NCBI GenBank assembly: GCA_009746045.1
Contig: RPFO01001150.1
Coordinates: 32,405 to 96,404 of the forward strand
Reading direction: 5' to 3'
Length of the DNA: 64,000 nucleotides
From: Mesostigma viride
Lineage: Eukaryota; Streptophyta; Mesostigmatophyceae; Mesostigmatales; Mesostigmataceae
A program made the position numbers and the translations under genes. Positions 12,689 to 27,100 of the stretch are shown piece after piece. A model generated the notes under the pieces. It was not told the DNA's origin, made no database searches, and saw only the letters and a program-made list of their open reading frames with translations. Numbering within the stretch: position 1 is the stretch's first letter; each line of letters starts with the position of its first letter.

Positions 12689-13560
12689 CGCGCGCGCGGA
12701 CGTAGGCGACTTGCTATAGGTGCAGCCGCGCCAGCGGCCGCGCGCGCGGGCGTAGGCGACTTGCTAGGTGCAGCCGCGCCGGTGGTCGTGAGTGCAGGCG
12801 CAGGCGAGTTGGCAGGTGCAGCCGAGCCGGTGGCCGCACGCGCGGGCGCACGCAAGTCACTTGCAGCCTTAATTGTCATTCAGGGCGCGCACTGCTGCGC
12901 ACAAGTTGGTCGCCACCGCACGTGGGTTGCGCGTGGCTGTGCCGGTTGCCGCAGGCACAGGCGGCTTGCGCGTAGTTGTGTCGGCCGTGCCGCGCGCGCT
13001 GCCTCAGGCGAGCTGCGCTCACTTGCGCTCACTTGCGCTGGTCTGCGCAGCGTGCACCTCGGCACGCAAGCGGGACTCGGCAACGGCGATCTGAGACGCT
13101 TGCAGAGGAGGGACGGATACACCGGGGCATCCACAGATTTTCTTCCCCAAGCCTGGGAGGTCCACACACGTCACCGGTCGCCTGCTCTTCCCATTGAGCA
13201 CCCCAAAACATAGCCACCTCCTATACATATAGTACTCCTACACACAGATCTCGAGTGATTTATCTAGTACCAAATCCGAAAGGCTTGCATCACTCCCCGG
13301 ACAGGAGAAATTTTGCGGATGACTGTAGGTGTAAGTTCGCGATGCCATGGTAACCGGAGACGTCCGTCCTATTGTCAGCAAAATTTGGTGCGAGAGGTCC
13401 CCAGTTCGATTCAGGTCGGATTCATTTGTAGATCGCGGTTTCCGCGTTTTCCGCGGCCCGGCACTGAACGCAAAGGTTTTCACCTTTGCGGAGTGTCTGA
13501 TCAGAATAGCCACCTTGCCATGTAACTTCCGTGTCCACAGCTGCCACTTGCCCAATGATG
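12689..13560. other. GC-rich low-complexity region
   Basis: Imperfect repeats of GCGCGCGGGCGNAGGCGACTTGC at 12,690-12,860, then mixed sequence. Overlapping ORFs on both strands are Ala/Arg-rich without domains. Confidence 0.4.
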
Positions 13561-13567
13561 GAATCTT

Positions 13568-14400
13568 CTAGGACGGTTCACTGCACATGCGGCCGCCAAC
13601 GGACTCGCGCGCAATCTCATAGAGCTGCACACAAGTTGTCCTACAAGGCAGAGCTTGCCACCCGGCCATCACCTGCTCCAAGATCGTTTGCCAGCAACGT
13701 ACAGCCATGCGCACCACACCCTTGGGAGTTGAAGCTAGCTGCCAGTCAATCGTCGGGTGACCTGAGTCCCTTGGCACCTGCTTGAGCGCGGTCAGGCACG
13801 CAGCAGACAGCTTTTTCTTGGCATCCAAAGACACCAAGTGGCGCGAGGTGGGCTTCTTCGCCGGGATCCAATAGGTGAGGATGACCCCGGATGCTGCGAT
13901 GGTGACTGTGTGGGAGTTTGCGGACGACTTGCTCGGTAGAGGCCATGTGGAGCTGTTCGGGTCCCACTGATGCCAACCATCGGTCATGCTCCTGGCACGG
14001 TATACAGAGAGGACCATGCAGGTGAGGCTCGCTGCCCCCTCATCGGCAGGCTGCTCTACCTTCTTCACCACCCCCACCAATACGGGGGGCCAGGGGACGT
14101 CGGTGTTGCAGAGCATTTGGCACGCGGGGTGCCAGTATATAGCACGACCGAGCCCTCCTTCAGCCCCTCCATACGCCGGTCATGCGCCACCTTGGCTGCA
14201 TAGGCGGCATCTTCCTGCCGCCACTCATCAAGCGTGCGGCCTTCATGGCAGACAGGGTCCACGTGTGGCACCATCGCAGTGCAGCCTCGTTGACGAGCGC
14301 CATGTTGTCCAGTGCCACGGCAGGCTGCGGCCCTGCAGGGGCGGCACGGTCAGCGGCTGCCGCCATTTCAATGGCATACCGCCATGGCAGTGGGCACCAC
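13568..14400 (-). pseudogene. Decayed unidentified reading frame
   Basis: The minus strand reads a protein-like sequence in two frames. One has DEWRQEDAAYAAKVAHDRR and EGLKEGSVVLYTG (about 14110-14274). After a frameshift near 14,100 the second has VPWPPVLVGVVKKVEQPAD, then TDGWHQWDPNSSTWPLP and ILTYWIPAKKPTSRHLVSLD (13,740-14,116). Composition and codon use look like real coding sequence that has lost its frame. Trp-rich segments at the end of some DNA-transposon proteins look similar, but I cannot name the family. Confidence 0.4.
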
Positions 14401-14786
14401 TGAGTCTTCCGGCACGTCATCCACGGAGCGCGGGACCGGTGCAAAGAACTACTCGTTCCGTATCTGCATGTCCTCGCAGCCGGGCATGTCAGGTTTAAAA
14501 AAGATTCGCCCTTGGCCGCTGGGTAGGTCGAGAACCTTCTTCTTGATGCCCTTCATGAGCTTGGTGGTGATGAACTGCATGTCGATGGGAGCGGGAGGAG
14601 GAGCATCGGGCAGGCCATGCTTGGCCAGCAGGTCAGGGTCGACAGCACGCACCCCGTACAGAGGCCTCCCCTTAGGATCATGTTTGTATGGGGCGACCTT
14701 GACCTTATTTCGGTAGTCTCAAGTTGGAGGAGAAGAACCGGGTCGTAACATCACCAAACTCAAAGCTCAAACTGGAATTGCTCAAC

Positions 14787-15240
14787 TCACACAGAGGAGC
14801 TCATCACCTTATAAAGACTTAGCTTATATTGCTCAGCCGACGTGTGAGACAACTTGGTCAAGGCATCTGAAGGATTCTCAGAACCTGGCAGATGTTGGAT
14901 ATCTACCAGACCTGCCAACTCCTTCAACAGGAGATAATCAAGATCTCTGCTCCTGGCCAACTGCTTTTGCACAAAATGGACCATGCCCGTGTTATCTGAA
15001 AGGATCAAGGTCTCCAGCTGAAGAGGATGAGGAGTCACTGAAGCCATAGCTATAGCAACAGCTCCTTGATGTACAAAGTGGACTGAATCCCGATCACAAA
15101 TGGCTCTGCACTCAGAGACATCTGAACCCGCAGCAACCCTTCTTTGAAGACGACTGTACAGGCCACAAGACTAGGCCTATGTTGCTGAAGCACAAACCAG
15201 CCAGCTGACCTGCCTCTGACCTTAGAAACTTGCATGCTAT
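14787..15240 (-). pseudogene. Copia-type RNase H remnant
   Basis: Two minus-strand frames carry the end of a Ty1/copia polyprotein. 15050-15235 has GWFVLQQHRPSLV and ACTVVFKEGLLRVQ. 14787-15047 has LILSDNTGMVHFVQ, SRDLDYLLLKEL and LPGSENPSDALTK, the RNase H Asp and the closing (A)D-x-L-T-K motif of the family. A frameshift near 15,048 separates them. The sequence differs clearly from the other copia copies in this window, so it is another lineage. It ends 66 bp before the CACTA-like terminus. Confidence 0.75.
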
Positions 15241-15317
15241 AGTTGTGCTCCCGAGTGGCATCTATCCGCTGGCCGGTAGTCGCCGGCCTGGGCGCCTAGT
15301 CAGGTCACTAGGAACTC

Positions 15318-15660
15318 GCGACTGAGAAAACTGAGATTTCCTGAGATTTCCTGAGAAAAAAACTGAGATTTCCTGAGATTTCCTGAGATGTCCTGAGATT
15401 TTCTGAGATTTCCTGAGATTTTCCTGAGATTTCCTGAGATTTCCTGAGAGAGTGACCTGAGATTTCCTGAGATTGGCCTGAGAAAATTGGCTTTTTCTCA
15501 GGAAATCTCAGGAAATCTCAGGGCTAAGTGGAAACTGAGATTTTACGTGGACACTGAGATTTTTTTTTTTCAGGCTGAAAATCTCAGGGCATTTTCTCTA
15601 ACGCTGAAAATCTCAGGGCATTCTCTCAGGCGCTTAAAATCTCAGGGCATTTTCTCAGGC
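15318..15660. repeat. Subterminal TGAGA array, left
   Basis: Ten-base words CTGAGATTTC in + orientation fill 15318-15484. The reverse complement GAAATCTCAG follows at 15494-15660, so the block can fold back on itself. The same word family fills the right end of the element. Confidence 0.85.
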
Positions 15661-18741
<3,081 letters not shown>

Positions 18742-19539
18742 CACTATCTCACTTTCTCGGTCCAAAAATCAAGCCATCACTCACAAACAGCCACGCGACT
18801 GCTGTGCTCTCACGCCGTCTCATTACACACAACTGATTTAGGTAATGCAACGTTGTTGGCGCGTCAAGGCGTCGGGTATTCATCTCACTTAAGATCGTTG
18901 TGTGTTCCCTTTGCTGCTTTGCTGGATAACGCATGTTTCCCTTGCATGCAGGCAATCTACCTAACACAACCATGGCGCACACATCGGCCAGCCCAGCATG
19001 GCGGGGAGGGCACCTGCGGACACAGATTTTGTAGGCTCTGAGCCCTCATCACATCGCTGTAGCACTGGACAGTCTCCTGCGGTAAATTTCTAGAAAGTCG
19101 TCCATTAATTTCAGCAATGATCGCTGGGACAGCCCTACGCGGATGTTATACTGCATTTGTAAGATGCTTGTGGCTGTGCATCTTACAAGCCACCCTCGGA
19201 CTGTGATTGAGTGCACTTCTCCTTCATGTGTTTTGTCAGTACAGTTTGTCATGCTAATGTAATGCAGAAAACCGCAATTCAGGCAGCAAGGTAGCAGCCA
19301 TGTTGATTTTGATGATGATGATGATGATGACTTGGTTTAGGTGGTCTTTTGAACTTGTTGATTTTAATGAAATAAGTTTACCTGTGCGTGGTGTTGATTT
19401 GTTAGTTTGCTACGCCTTTGGTTGTCATGTTGACGTTTGTCATGTTAACAGTTGTGGACATTTTGTCATGTTAACAATTTTTTCGGCCTTCGTTTGACAT
19501 TTCTTGACACATCACCTTGGTTTGTCAGTGTATTGACAT

Positions 19540-19699
19540 TTTTTTCCGTGTTGATATGTTGATATTTCAAAGATTGTCAAGGTTTTGTCAACCTTTCAAC
19601 ATTCTGTCAAGGTTTGTCAAGCCTTTGATGTTATCATGTCAAGCTTTTGTCAAGTTCTGTCAAGGTTTGTCAAGGTCATGTCAGTTGATATGTCAAGAA
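19540..19699. repeat. TTTGTCAA-rich imperfect repeat
   Basis: The word TTTGTCAAG recurs about ten times between 19,560 and 19,690, and again at 20,085-20,125 on the far side of the Helitron-like insert. That pattern suggests one array split by the insertion. Confidence 0.6.
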
Positions 19700-20078
19700 T
19701 CTATATTACTAATTTGGCAATGTAAGGTAATCCGACACTATTCAGGGCATCACCGAGTACGCGGCCAATCCAGAAGGGGCGGACTGACTGACCACCAATC
19801 CGCGCCAAGCGCACGGAAGAACTGCCAACCAATCCGCGCAAAGCTCCCAGCCAGCGAAGCGAGCGGCCGCTTTAGCGGCCTCCTCTCTGGAGGGCAGCGA
19901 AGGAGACCGTCAGTCAGTCACGATTCCTCTCCGGAGTGCAGCGAAGGAGCACGCTTCTACGAACTACAGTATGCGTCTACAGCGGGCAGCGGGCAGTCCC
20001 TCCATGGTCTCTCTACCGCCAAAAATTTATTAAATTTTTCTTTTTTTTGGGCTGTGTGAAGCCAGCGGGTCACACTAG
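19700..20078 (+). mobile_element. Helitron-like non-autonomous element, copy 1
   Basis: Starts with TCTATATTACTAATTTGGCA after an A, and ends with a short GGCT/AGCC stem-loop about 11 bases before CTAG. The 5' TC(T)-rich end, 3' hairpin and CTAG are Helitron hallmarks. The following base is A rather than the usual T. It shares its 5' end, a CGCGGCCAAT word, GCAGCGAAGC words and the 3' end with 58293-58883. No Rep/helicase is present. Confidence 0.55.
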
Positions 20079-20138
20079 AACTATTTGACCATTCTTGACA
20101 AACAATTGTCAAAGTTTGTCAACACTCCGTTCCTAGTG
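20073..20138. repeat. 66-bp inverted repeat with CACTAG ends
   Basis: CACTAGAAC at 20073 pairs with GTTCCTAGTG ending at 20138, with an inner TTGACAAACAATTGTCAA palindrome-like core. It overlaps the Helitron-like 3' end and resembles a tiny derivative of the CACTA-type termini. Confidence 0.45.
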
Positions 20139-20154
20139 TGGCAGCGAGGATGGC

Positions 20155-20573
20155 ATGCCTGCACCAAGGAAGAGGAGGAGGGGTAAGCAGCCTGCAGCAG
20201 AAACTGATTCCTCCATCTGCAGCGGCAGTGATAATGGTAGCCAAGAAGATGTGGCTCCACCTAGCAGCGACAGTGATGACCCATGCAGCTACAATGCGTC
20301 TGAACCTGCACGGGGAAGCGTGGACGGAGGGGGAGAGGAAGGAGGCAGCCTGCAGCAGAAAATGATGCTGATTCTGCCCGTGGTGGCGATGGCCGCGAGT
20401 ATGCAGCTGAACCTACGCGGGGGAATCGTGGGCAGAGGGGGAGAGGGGTTAGGCAGCACAAGAATGTGGCTGAACCTAGCCGGGGCGACCTTGCACCAAC
20501 GAGGAGAAGTGCAAGGGCGTATGGAAAAGTGAGCTACGCTGAAGCAGATTGTAGCAACTCGTCTAGTGACTGA
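20155..20573 (+). CDS. Short RG-rich ORF pair inside the CACTA-like element
   Basis: An ATG at 20155 opens MPAPRKRRRGKQPAAETDSS and an acidic Ser/Asp stretch. One frame over, after about 20,340, the text becomes RQPAAENDADSARGGDG and continues Arg-Gly-rich to a TGA near 20,573. The recurrence of QPAAE(T/N)D in both frames suggests a duplicated segment with a one-base frame change, so the original product was probably one disordered, DNA-binding-like protein. No catalytic domain. Confidence 0.3.
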
Positions 20574-20694
20574 AATTGATGTTCTTATTAAACTTGAAGA
20601 GCTGTACTCCAACTGCACAAGAAATTATTATTATAATTTGTGATCAAAGTGATTTCTGGTTGCGTGGTATGAATGCGATTTCTCTGTGTGCATG

Positions 20695-21036
20695 AGGTTT
20701 CTCAGTTTTTCTCAGGCCTTAAGTTTCCCAGATATTCTCAGTCTCAGATTTTCTCAGGCAGCAACCTGAGAAAAAACCGGGCGCCTGAGAAATTTCGTTC
20801 CTGAGAAAAAAAAATCTCAGGCCAGGCGACTTTCTCAGGCTGATCTCAGTTTTCTCAGTTTTCTCAGTTTTCTCAGGTGATTTTCTCAGTTTTCCTGAGA
20901 AAACTGAGATTTTTCTCAGTTGATCTCAGGAAATCTCAGGAAATCTCAGGACATCTCAGGAAATCTCAGGAAATCTCAGGCAGCCTTCCTGAGAAGACTG
21001 AGAAAACTGAGAAAAACTGAGAAAACTCTCAGATCT
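20695..21036. repeat. Subterminal TGAGA array, right
   Basis: TTTCTCAG, CTCAGGAAAT and TGAGAAAACTGAG words in both orientations fill the block next to the right inverted terminus, mirroring 15318-15660. Confidence 0.85.
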
Positions 21037-21048
21037 GAGTTCCTAGTG

Positions 21049-21460
21049 GTGGGCATCGAAGATTGGTGTCTAGATGCTAGTCGGTGCCTAAGCAAGGTAC
21101 GGAAGCCAGTGCGCGCCGGGACGGTCAGAGAACCGTCGCCCTCGGTAGCACAGATCCGCTGAGTGCCGGTAGTCTCGGGTTAGAGGCTCGAGCATGCACT
21201 ATCGGGTAGCCTACCGGTAGTCTCGGGTTAGAGGCTCGAGCATGCCTTATCGGTTAGCGCCGCGCCGCTGAGCTCCTTGCGGCCTGGCCAGCTGCAAGGG
21301 GTCAATAGCAATCAGTGGCGGCTGCGGGCTCAGCCTCCCACAATCGGTTCCCCAAACAACAAAAATCCCGTCTCCATCGCCGGCGTGCTAGCCAGCGGTG
21401 AAGGGCGTTCAACTTGTATTCACAACAGTCAACATTACCGTTGACCATTTTTCTGGGCTC
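21049..21460. other. No gene recognised; short tandem duplication
   Basis: GTAGTCTCGGGTTAGAGGCTC plus flanks occurs twice (about 21,169 and 21,215). No coding signal up to the ORF at 21,461. Confidence 0.4.
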
Positions 21461-21946
21461 ATGGCGCTTGGCGCGGAGCGAACGCCAGCTCCAACCCAGG
21501 ACCAGGGAACGCAAGCATCAACTCCGCGGCGGATGCATGGGAGTGGCGCAGCCACCGTGGCGACTGAGCCAGCTGGTGGCTCGGTCAACACAGCTCCGGG
21601 GCAGCAGTCAGCACCAACTGCCCGGAAAGTTTTCAAGAAAGAAGAGCTGCCAAGTAAGCTGCCAGAAATTCTGACGCCGTCCGCCGTGGAGGAGTTTATT
21701 AACAGCCTGGGCGAGCTCCGGCAGGACTACAACGAACTGTCCGACGCAGTTTTCCTCACCAAGCTGCGCCGGTCAGAGGTATGCAACGAGGCTACGGGTA
21801 ATGCGGACGTGCGAGGGGTCATTATCAACGCCAGCAAAGAGGCGTGGACCTGGCCCGACACAGTGAAGGCCCTGCAGGAGGTGCTCGACACCTCAAGCTT
21901 TCCTGACGAGGAAAATGAGGGGCAGGCGCAGTTAACCTTTTTATAA
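21461..21946 (+). CDS. Uncharacterised 161-codon ORF, possibly a retroelement gag N-terminus
   Basis: The first ATG in a longer open frame gives MALGAERTPAPTQDQGTQAS. After a low-complexity Ala/Thr/Gly/Pro head of about 60 residues it becomes helical and charged: KKEELPSKLPEILTPSAVEE, INSLGELRQDYNELSDAVFL, EAWTWPDTVKALQEVL. It ends at TAA after an acidic tail. The layout of a disordered head followed by a helical domain suits the start of a capsid-type protein in this repeat-rich setting, but I recognise no family and no zinc knuckle follows. Confidence 0.4.
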   Translation: MALGAERTPAPTQDQGTQASTPRRMHGSGAATVATEPAGGSVNTAPGQQSAPTARKVFKKEELPSKLPEILTPSAVEEFINSLGELRQDYNELSDAVFLTKLRRSEVCNEATGNADVRGVIINASKEAWTWPDTVKALQEVLDTSSFPDEENEGQAQLTFL

Positions 21947-22880
21947 ACGCAATGTGTAGGATATGGTTGCAATGCAGCAATGTGTGAATATGGTTGGAAA
22001 CGGAGCGTTTTTAAAATTGGATAATGTTACAGCGCTCACACACTTGAGGCTTGTACACGAGTTTGCCAAGTCAAGGCAACACACGTGAGGCGGGCTCGCA
22101 AGAGATGCCCAATTGGCACTGGCCTATTCTTTATATACTTGTGCACTGTGCTTGCTAGTCCTGAGCAGCCTAGGAGGCCTGCTCAGTAATAACACCCCCG
22201 GTACAGTATTCACTACCTGTACAGCGCCCAGTTCCTATACAGTAGGTCTGCCATACAGGTACAGTGACCACAGAGGACAGTCCACAGTGACTATCGCATC
22301 TGCACCTAGAAGTCCAGGACTAAACCTGCGGTACCAACAGACCACAGGTTAAGGTTCCTATTTCCTGCGTACGACGTCAATACCGTCGTAGGTTCAGCAC
22401 CTAATTCCTGTCAGCCCAGGAATTACTGTCGACCCCATATGTCGTCGGCAAATATTCACGTCCGACTTAGAAGAACAGCCGGCTCGCGCTCGCGCGCGAC
22501 CGGGAAGTCGGAACGCCATAACTTTCTTGATACTTGTCGGAATGAACTCGTTCCGGTGCCGCTGGAATCACAGAGATATGCCGAATCAGGAACACGCCAA
22601 TGCGCTTGGCGTTAACTCCAATCCTTTCTTTTCTTGAGCTGTAGCAGCTCACACAAGTCTACATACAAACACACACAATGGGTACTGGACATCCTCCCCG
22701 ACTACAAGTCACAACCCGCTGGGCATGACAGTCAGCTTGGATTCCTTATTATATGTACATAGCACCCATACTGGTTCAGGAGCACAAACAAATTACAATG
22801 AGTCCCTATCCCTTCACGGGAGGCTCGTTGTGTTACCCATGTACAAGAGGTTGGCCAACTGTGGCAGCCCATAGGTGTTC
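21947..22880. other. LTR-like sequence without genes
   Basis: 22,200-22,660 resembles other LTRs in the window in style: paired GTACAG/GTCCAG words, CATAACTTT, then GTTCCGGTGCCGCTGGAATC, which parallels GGTGCCGTTGGAAAGAGCG of the solo LTR near 34,412. Its boundaries and target duplication could not be fixed. Confidence 0.35.
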
Positions 22881-22884
22881 AGCT

Positions 22885-23348
22885 AAGAACTTGAGAAGTA
22901 TGTACAACCTTCAGGACCTTAGGCGAAACCCCACAGATCACCCACAACAGCTCATCAGAAAACATTGCTGACCCCCAGACGGGAGTCGGCGCCGGCCCCT
23001 TATCGAAATACTGAGACACAACATCTACGCGGGCACGTTGGCGAGTAACCACTGCAGCTACAGCTGGCATACTCTCTGTGATAACCAAGCTTGCCCCATC
23101 GTGTCCAATAGGCTTTGTCACTAGAGCATGGGGCTGCCCCTCACTGCTATCACTAGCAGCTACATTACACACCCCTGGGGGCACCCTCCAGGGTTCAGGG
23201 ATGTGTGCAGGCTCAAGTCAATGATCAGCAGCCTTGCCCTTGCCCTTATCCTGGGATGGACCAGCCTTCTCCTTGCTGCCAACCTGAGCTGGCTTGCTCT
23301 GACCTTCCTGCCTCAGGTACGAGGGACACTCATTCCTGAAGTGACCCT
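22885..23348 (-). pseudogene. Older retroelement gag, downstream half
   Basis: Immediately downstream of the young element's insertion point the minus strand reads HFRNECPSYLRQEG, then Lys/Gly/Ala-rich sequence to a stop (about 23,219). These are the last His and Cys of a CCHC knuckle whose first two Cys lie at 30.84 kb. A further open frame (22,879-23,184) has no clear domain. This is the 3' part of a gag split by the copia insertion. Confidence 0.75.
23344..23348. repeat. Target-site duplication (left), ACCCT
   Basis: ACCCT directly outside the LTR here equals ACCCT at 30829-30833 outside the other LTR. Removing the element and one copy restores a continuous CCHC zinc knuckle across the junction. 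Confidence 0.9.
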
Positions 23349-23727
23349 AGTTATGCAACACGAAGCTTGGAATGCTCGGGCACTGCCAAATGGCGAGAGT
23401 GTGCGTGAACGACGAGACACCTTGGCATTAGGATAATGTGGCACATATACTGCTGGCCAGCCGTCAACGATGGCTGGCCAGACTTTGCGTAAGTTAAACT
23501 AACTTACTGATCCTGGACGGACTAACCTATCAGTTACAACCTGATCTAGTCAGTCCTAACATGACAACTACAGTCCCGGTACTGAGGTACCGGCTCATCA
23601 CATACTGAGTACAGCCACGTGTCCATGCCACGACTGTTCTAGTCCAGCACCGTCCCAGTACCCAATTGGGCGCCGGCGGTGCTGGCACGTGTCCACTTAG
23701 GCTACAGGCGGGAGACTTAGACTAACT
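23349..23727 (-). repeat. 3' LTR of the young copia element
   Basis: 379 bp, identical by eye to 30450-30828. Read on the minus strand it begins AGTTAGTC and ends GCATAACT, so the termini are AG...CT with a 5-bp inverted AGTTA/TAACT, not the usual TG...CA. The preceding polypurine tract (minus strand, 23728-23746) ends in GTGGG directly against the LTR, which confirms the boundary. Confidence 0.93.
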
Positions 23728-24110
23728 CCCACTTTAAGTTTTCTTTGGGTTTCAACAGAAACACACATAGCCATCAAATGGACGCAGCCATTCCCAATGC
23801 CTTAAAAAACTGTCAGATAACCTACTAGGACCCAAAGGTCACCTCACACATGTACAAGAGATGCATTAAAAAGGCCCCATGTCTCAAGCATGGTTTCTTA
23901 ACTGAGTGAGATGGGTGCTCCAGGCCCCAGCATGTCATGGTCATCCAAACAAGTGTCTCACAAAATTTTATTCAATAAATAACACATTCATCATGTCCCA
24001 ACTTTCTAGACCAGTGCTTCTCACTGTCAGAAAACTACCCAGCTGCCACTGCAGCCTTTCAGCTGCAGTATTAGGCAGGGGGTCATGGGCTAACATGTAC
24101 AATGTGCCAG

Positions 24111-27100
24111 TCACTTCAGACTGTAACCAGGGTTCATCAACCCATACAAGACCTGGTATTGTGGTCCTGCTGCTTGTGGCACCTTGGTCAGTGCATCTGC
24201 AGCATTGTCTTTGTCCCTGACGTGGGCTTTAGACTCCAGGTACTTGCATTCCTGTTTTAGCACAATCCAATCCAGGTCCGAGTGTACAGCCAAAGGATTG
24301 GCAAGGAAAGAGATGATAGATTGAGAGTCAGTCAGCAAATGTGCTTTCACTCCTGCAGAGCTACCAGCCTGGTGTTGAAGCCAGACCAGCAAGTGATTGA
24401 GATACCTTGCATGCAAGACAGAAGATACCACAGCCCTGCATTCAGCTACATTGCTACTCACAGCTTTCCTCTTGTGCAATCTACTGAACCAGGAGACTAG
24501 TGACTTCTTCCCACCTTGGTTATGCAGGAAAAACAATCCAGCCTCTCTGGCTTGAACCTTGGTAACTACCCTGGACTCCATTGAACTATCCATCATGCAC
24601 GTGATGTGAATGGGAGTAAACAGGTCCAGTGAGTGAAGCATCAAAGGTGGACCATCATGCAACAACTGCTTGATTGCCCGTGCTCCTACCTCCTGTAGTA
24701 CCTCATCATCTACCCTGCTCACAAAAGCCAGGTGGGGTGCACATGTAGCACATAGCCAACCAAGCTTGCCTCTAATGGTAGGGCACATGTCAGGGGTGAT
24801 GTGAACAGGCAGGACATCCAGACAAGACTTAATGTATTCAGCAGAGGCCTGCATGGAACAAACCCAGCTGCCCTGCTGCTGCAGCAACTCAAGCATCATG
24901 CCACAGAACTTGACTGGCTCCTTGCCCAGCTCTAGCTGCTTGCCAATCTCAAAACTGGCAGACACCTGAGCTATGAAAGCATCCACTGCAGCTCTAGGAC
25001 CTGAGATTAACTGATCATCCCCATGCCAGACAAACATCATCATTCCATCAGGGTGTGGGATGACAAACAGGCAAGGGTCAATGTCATCATAGGTGGCCCC
25101 TAGCTTCATGAATACCTCCTGTGCAGACAGCCTAAAAATTTTTGGAGCTGACTGCAACCCTTCAACCCCCAGGTTTGGCCTCAACAAGGGTTGAACAATA
25201 TCCCTGTGCCACACCTTAGGAGTATTCACCACGTATACCTGACCTCTCCAGACCTGCTGTGCTATGGCAGGGTCCCCCTTTAGAAAGGCTCTTTTGATAT
25301 CTGTGGCTTTACACACATAATCCTTCCCTGTATTAAGCTGATGCAAAAACAAGGAAAGCAACACCTTGAGAGACGTTTGCTGAATACCAGGAGTATAAAG
25401 CTCAGCCTCTGTCAGCTCTGTAGAGCCCCTGAACTCAGTAACACATGGCCTAGCATGGAAAATGGGTGGTCCCCCATCAGCCTGAGGTTTATGCTTGCAC
25501 ACAAACTTTAACCTTAGCTTCTTGGCTCCAGCTGGCATAGCATCAAGAGGAGTCACAGGTGGTGTGTGTGTGGGACTACGTGCATCTGGAACAACCCACT
25601 CCTCCCTGGCTTTGGTAAAAGCCTCCAGCCACTTAAGAAACCCAATCTGCGTCTGGCAGTCCCGTACAATATCATCATAGGACAGGGGAGACATGGATGC
25701 AACATCCCATCTACCAAGCCCAAACGCTGAAGGGTGTAGCTTTTGAGAGTGTATGAGGTCCTCCACACACGGTTCCTGACCTGGGAGGTACTTGGGCTTA
25801 ACTGCATTGATGGCAGCATCCAACCCAGTGCTAATCTGGCTCAAAGGGATTTTAAAATGATCTAGAGGCACCTGTCCTACCCCTGCCACACTCAACCTCC
25901 CAGCTGAGATGACAACACCAGGGTAAGATACAAAAGGTTCCCCTAACAGGGCATTCCCTGAGTAGCCCTCAACCACCTGAAATGGAGTGGGCATACCCAA
26001 GATTTGAATGCTCACCTGACCTTTGACCTGCATTTTGGTTTTGCCTGAAAAATCTGACACTCTAGCCCATGGTGAGGCCTTCATTTTCAGACCAGATACA
26101 GCTTCTGCACTGATGATACTCACCTGTGCTTGGGTGTCTACAGCCAAAATACTAGGATCTTGACCTGCATCCCCTACAGCATTGACCTGTGCTGTACCTG
26201 TTGCCACAACTGCTTTAGTGTTGTGTGCCTTGTGCAAGGCCTTAAGAATCTCAGCAAATGACTTCCTGGGAACGACAGGATCTGCTCTATTTTGTGACTC
26301 CTCCAGGTGTGAGGGAGGTGCTACCTGCTGCTCACCCTGTGCACCGTCCTCCTGCCCAGGTGGACTATTGGGTTGTAGTGGGGCTGCACTACTGAGGAAC
26401 ACAGGAGCTTCTACTGTGGTACTAGTGCTTGCATCAATGACGTCCTTAGCCAATTCATTGGGTGAGATCAATCCACCAGACTCCTGCTCTGAATCCATGT
26501 CCAAGAATTCTACCCCTGACACGTCTGCCAGTGGTGGGTAATAAAGCTTGAGTCTATGCTTGCTGACCACACGCTCTCTGTCATGTTGTATAGTGACTGC
26601 AGTCCCTTCTTCATGAATTTTGGTGACTACAGCTGGACCGTGCCATCTGGCAGAGTGTGCTCTTCCTCTGTCACCCTCTCTGAAAAACAACACATGGTCC
26701 CCCACTTCAAACACAGGCCTGGCATTATTTTTGTCTTTCTTTGCCAGCAACTTGGCTAAGTGCTGCCTTTGTGTGTTGTAGTGAGTGTGTACCTCTGAAG
26801 CATAGCTGCCTGACTGAAGGCCAGTTGGGGTGATTTCCCCAAAAGGTGAGGACATTATTGGTTTGGCGTTTAGCTGGGTAGTCACCCCTGCTGCCCAAGA
26901 TGCCCTGTCAGCATAGCTACCAGAGTCAGCCAACCTGGATGGCATTTTTCTTATCACATCCCTGATGGCTCTCATGGTACGTTCTACCAACCCCTGACGT
27001 TCATGATCTTGAGCCCCAGACACTTCTATCTTGGGCAGGTCATTCCTGTCCTGGATGCAGAGAAACTGCTGATCCAGCATTACTTTTTCAATGGGGTGAA

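Noticed and set aside
20073-20138. A separate complete mini-transposon
   Set aside because: The 66-bp inverted repeat overlaps the Helitron-like end and has no target duplication, so it is kept only as a repeat.
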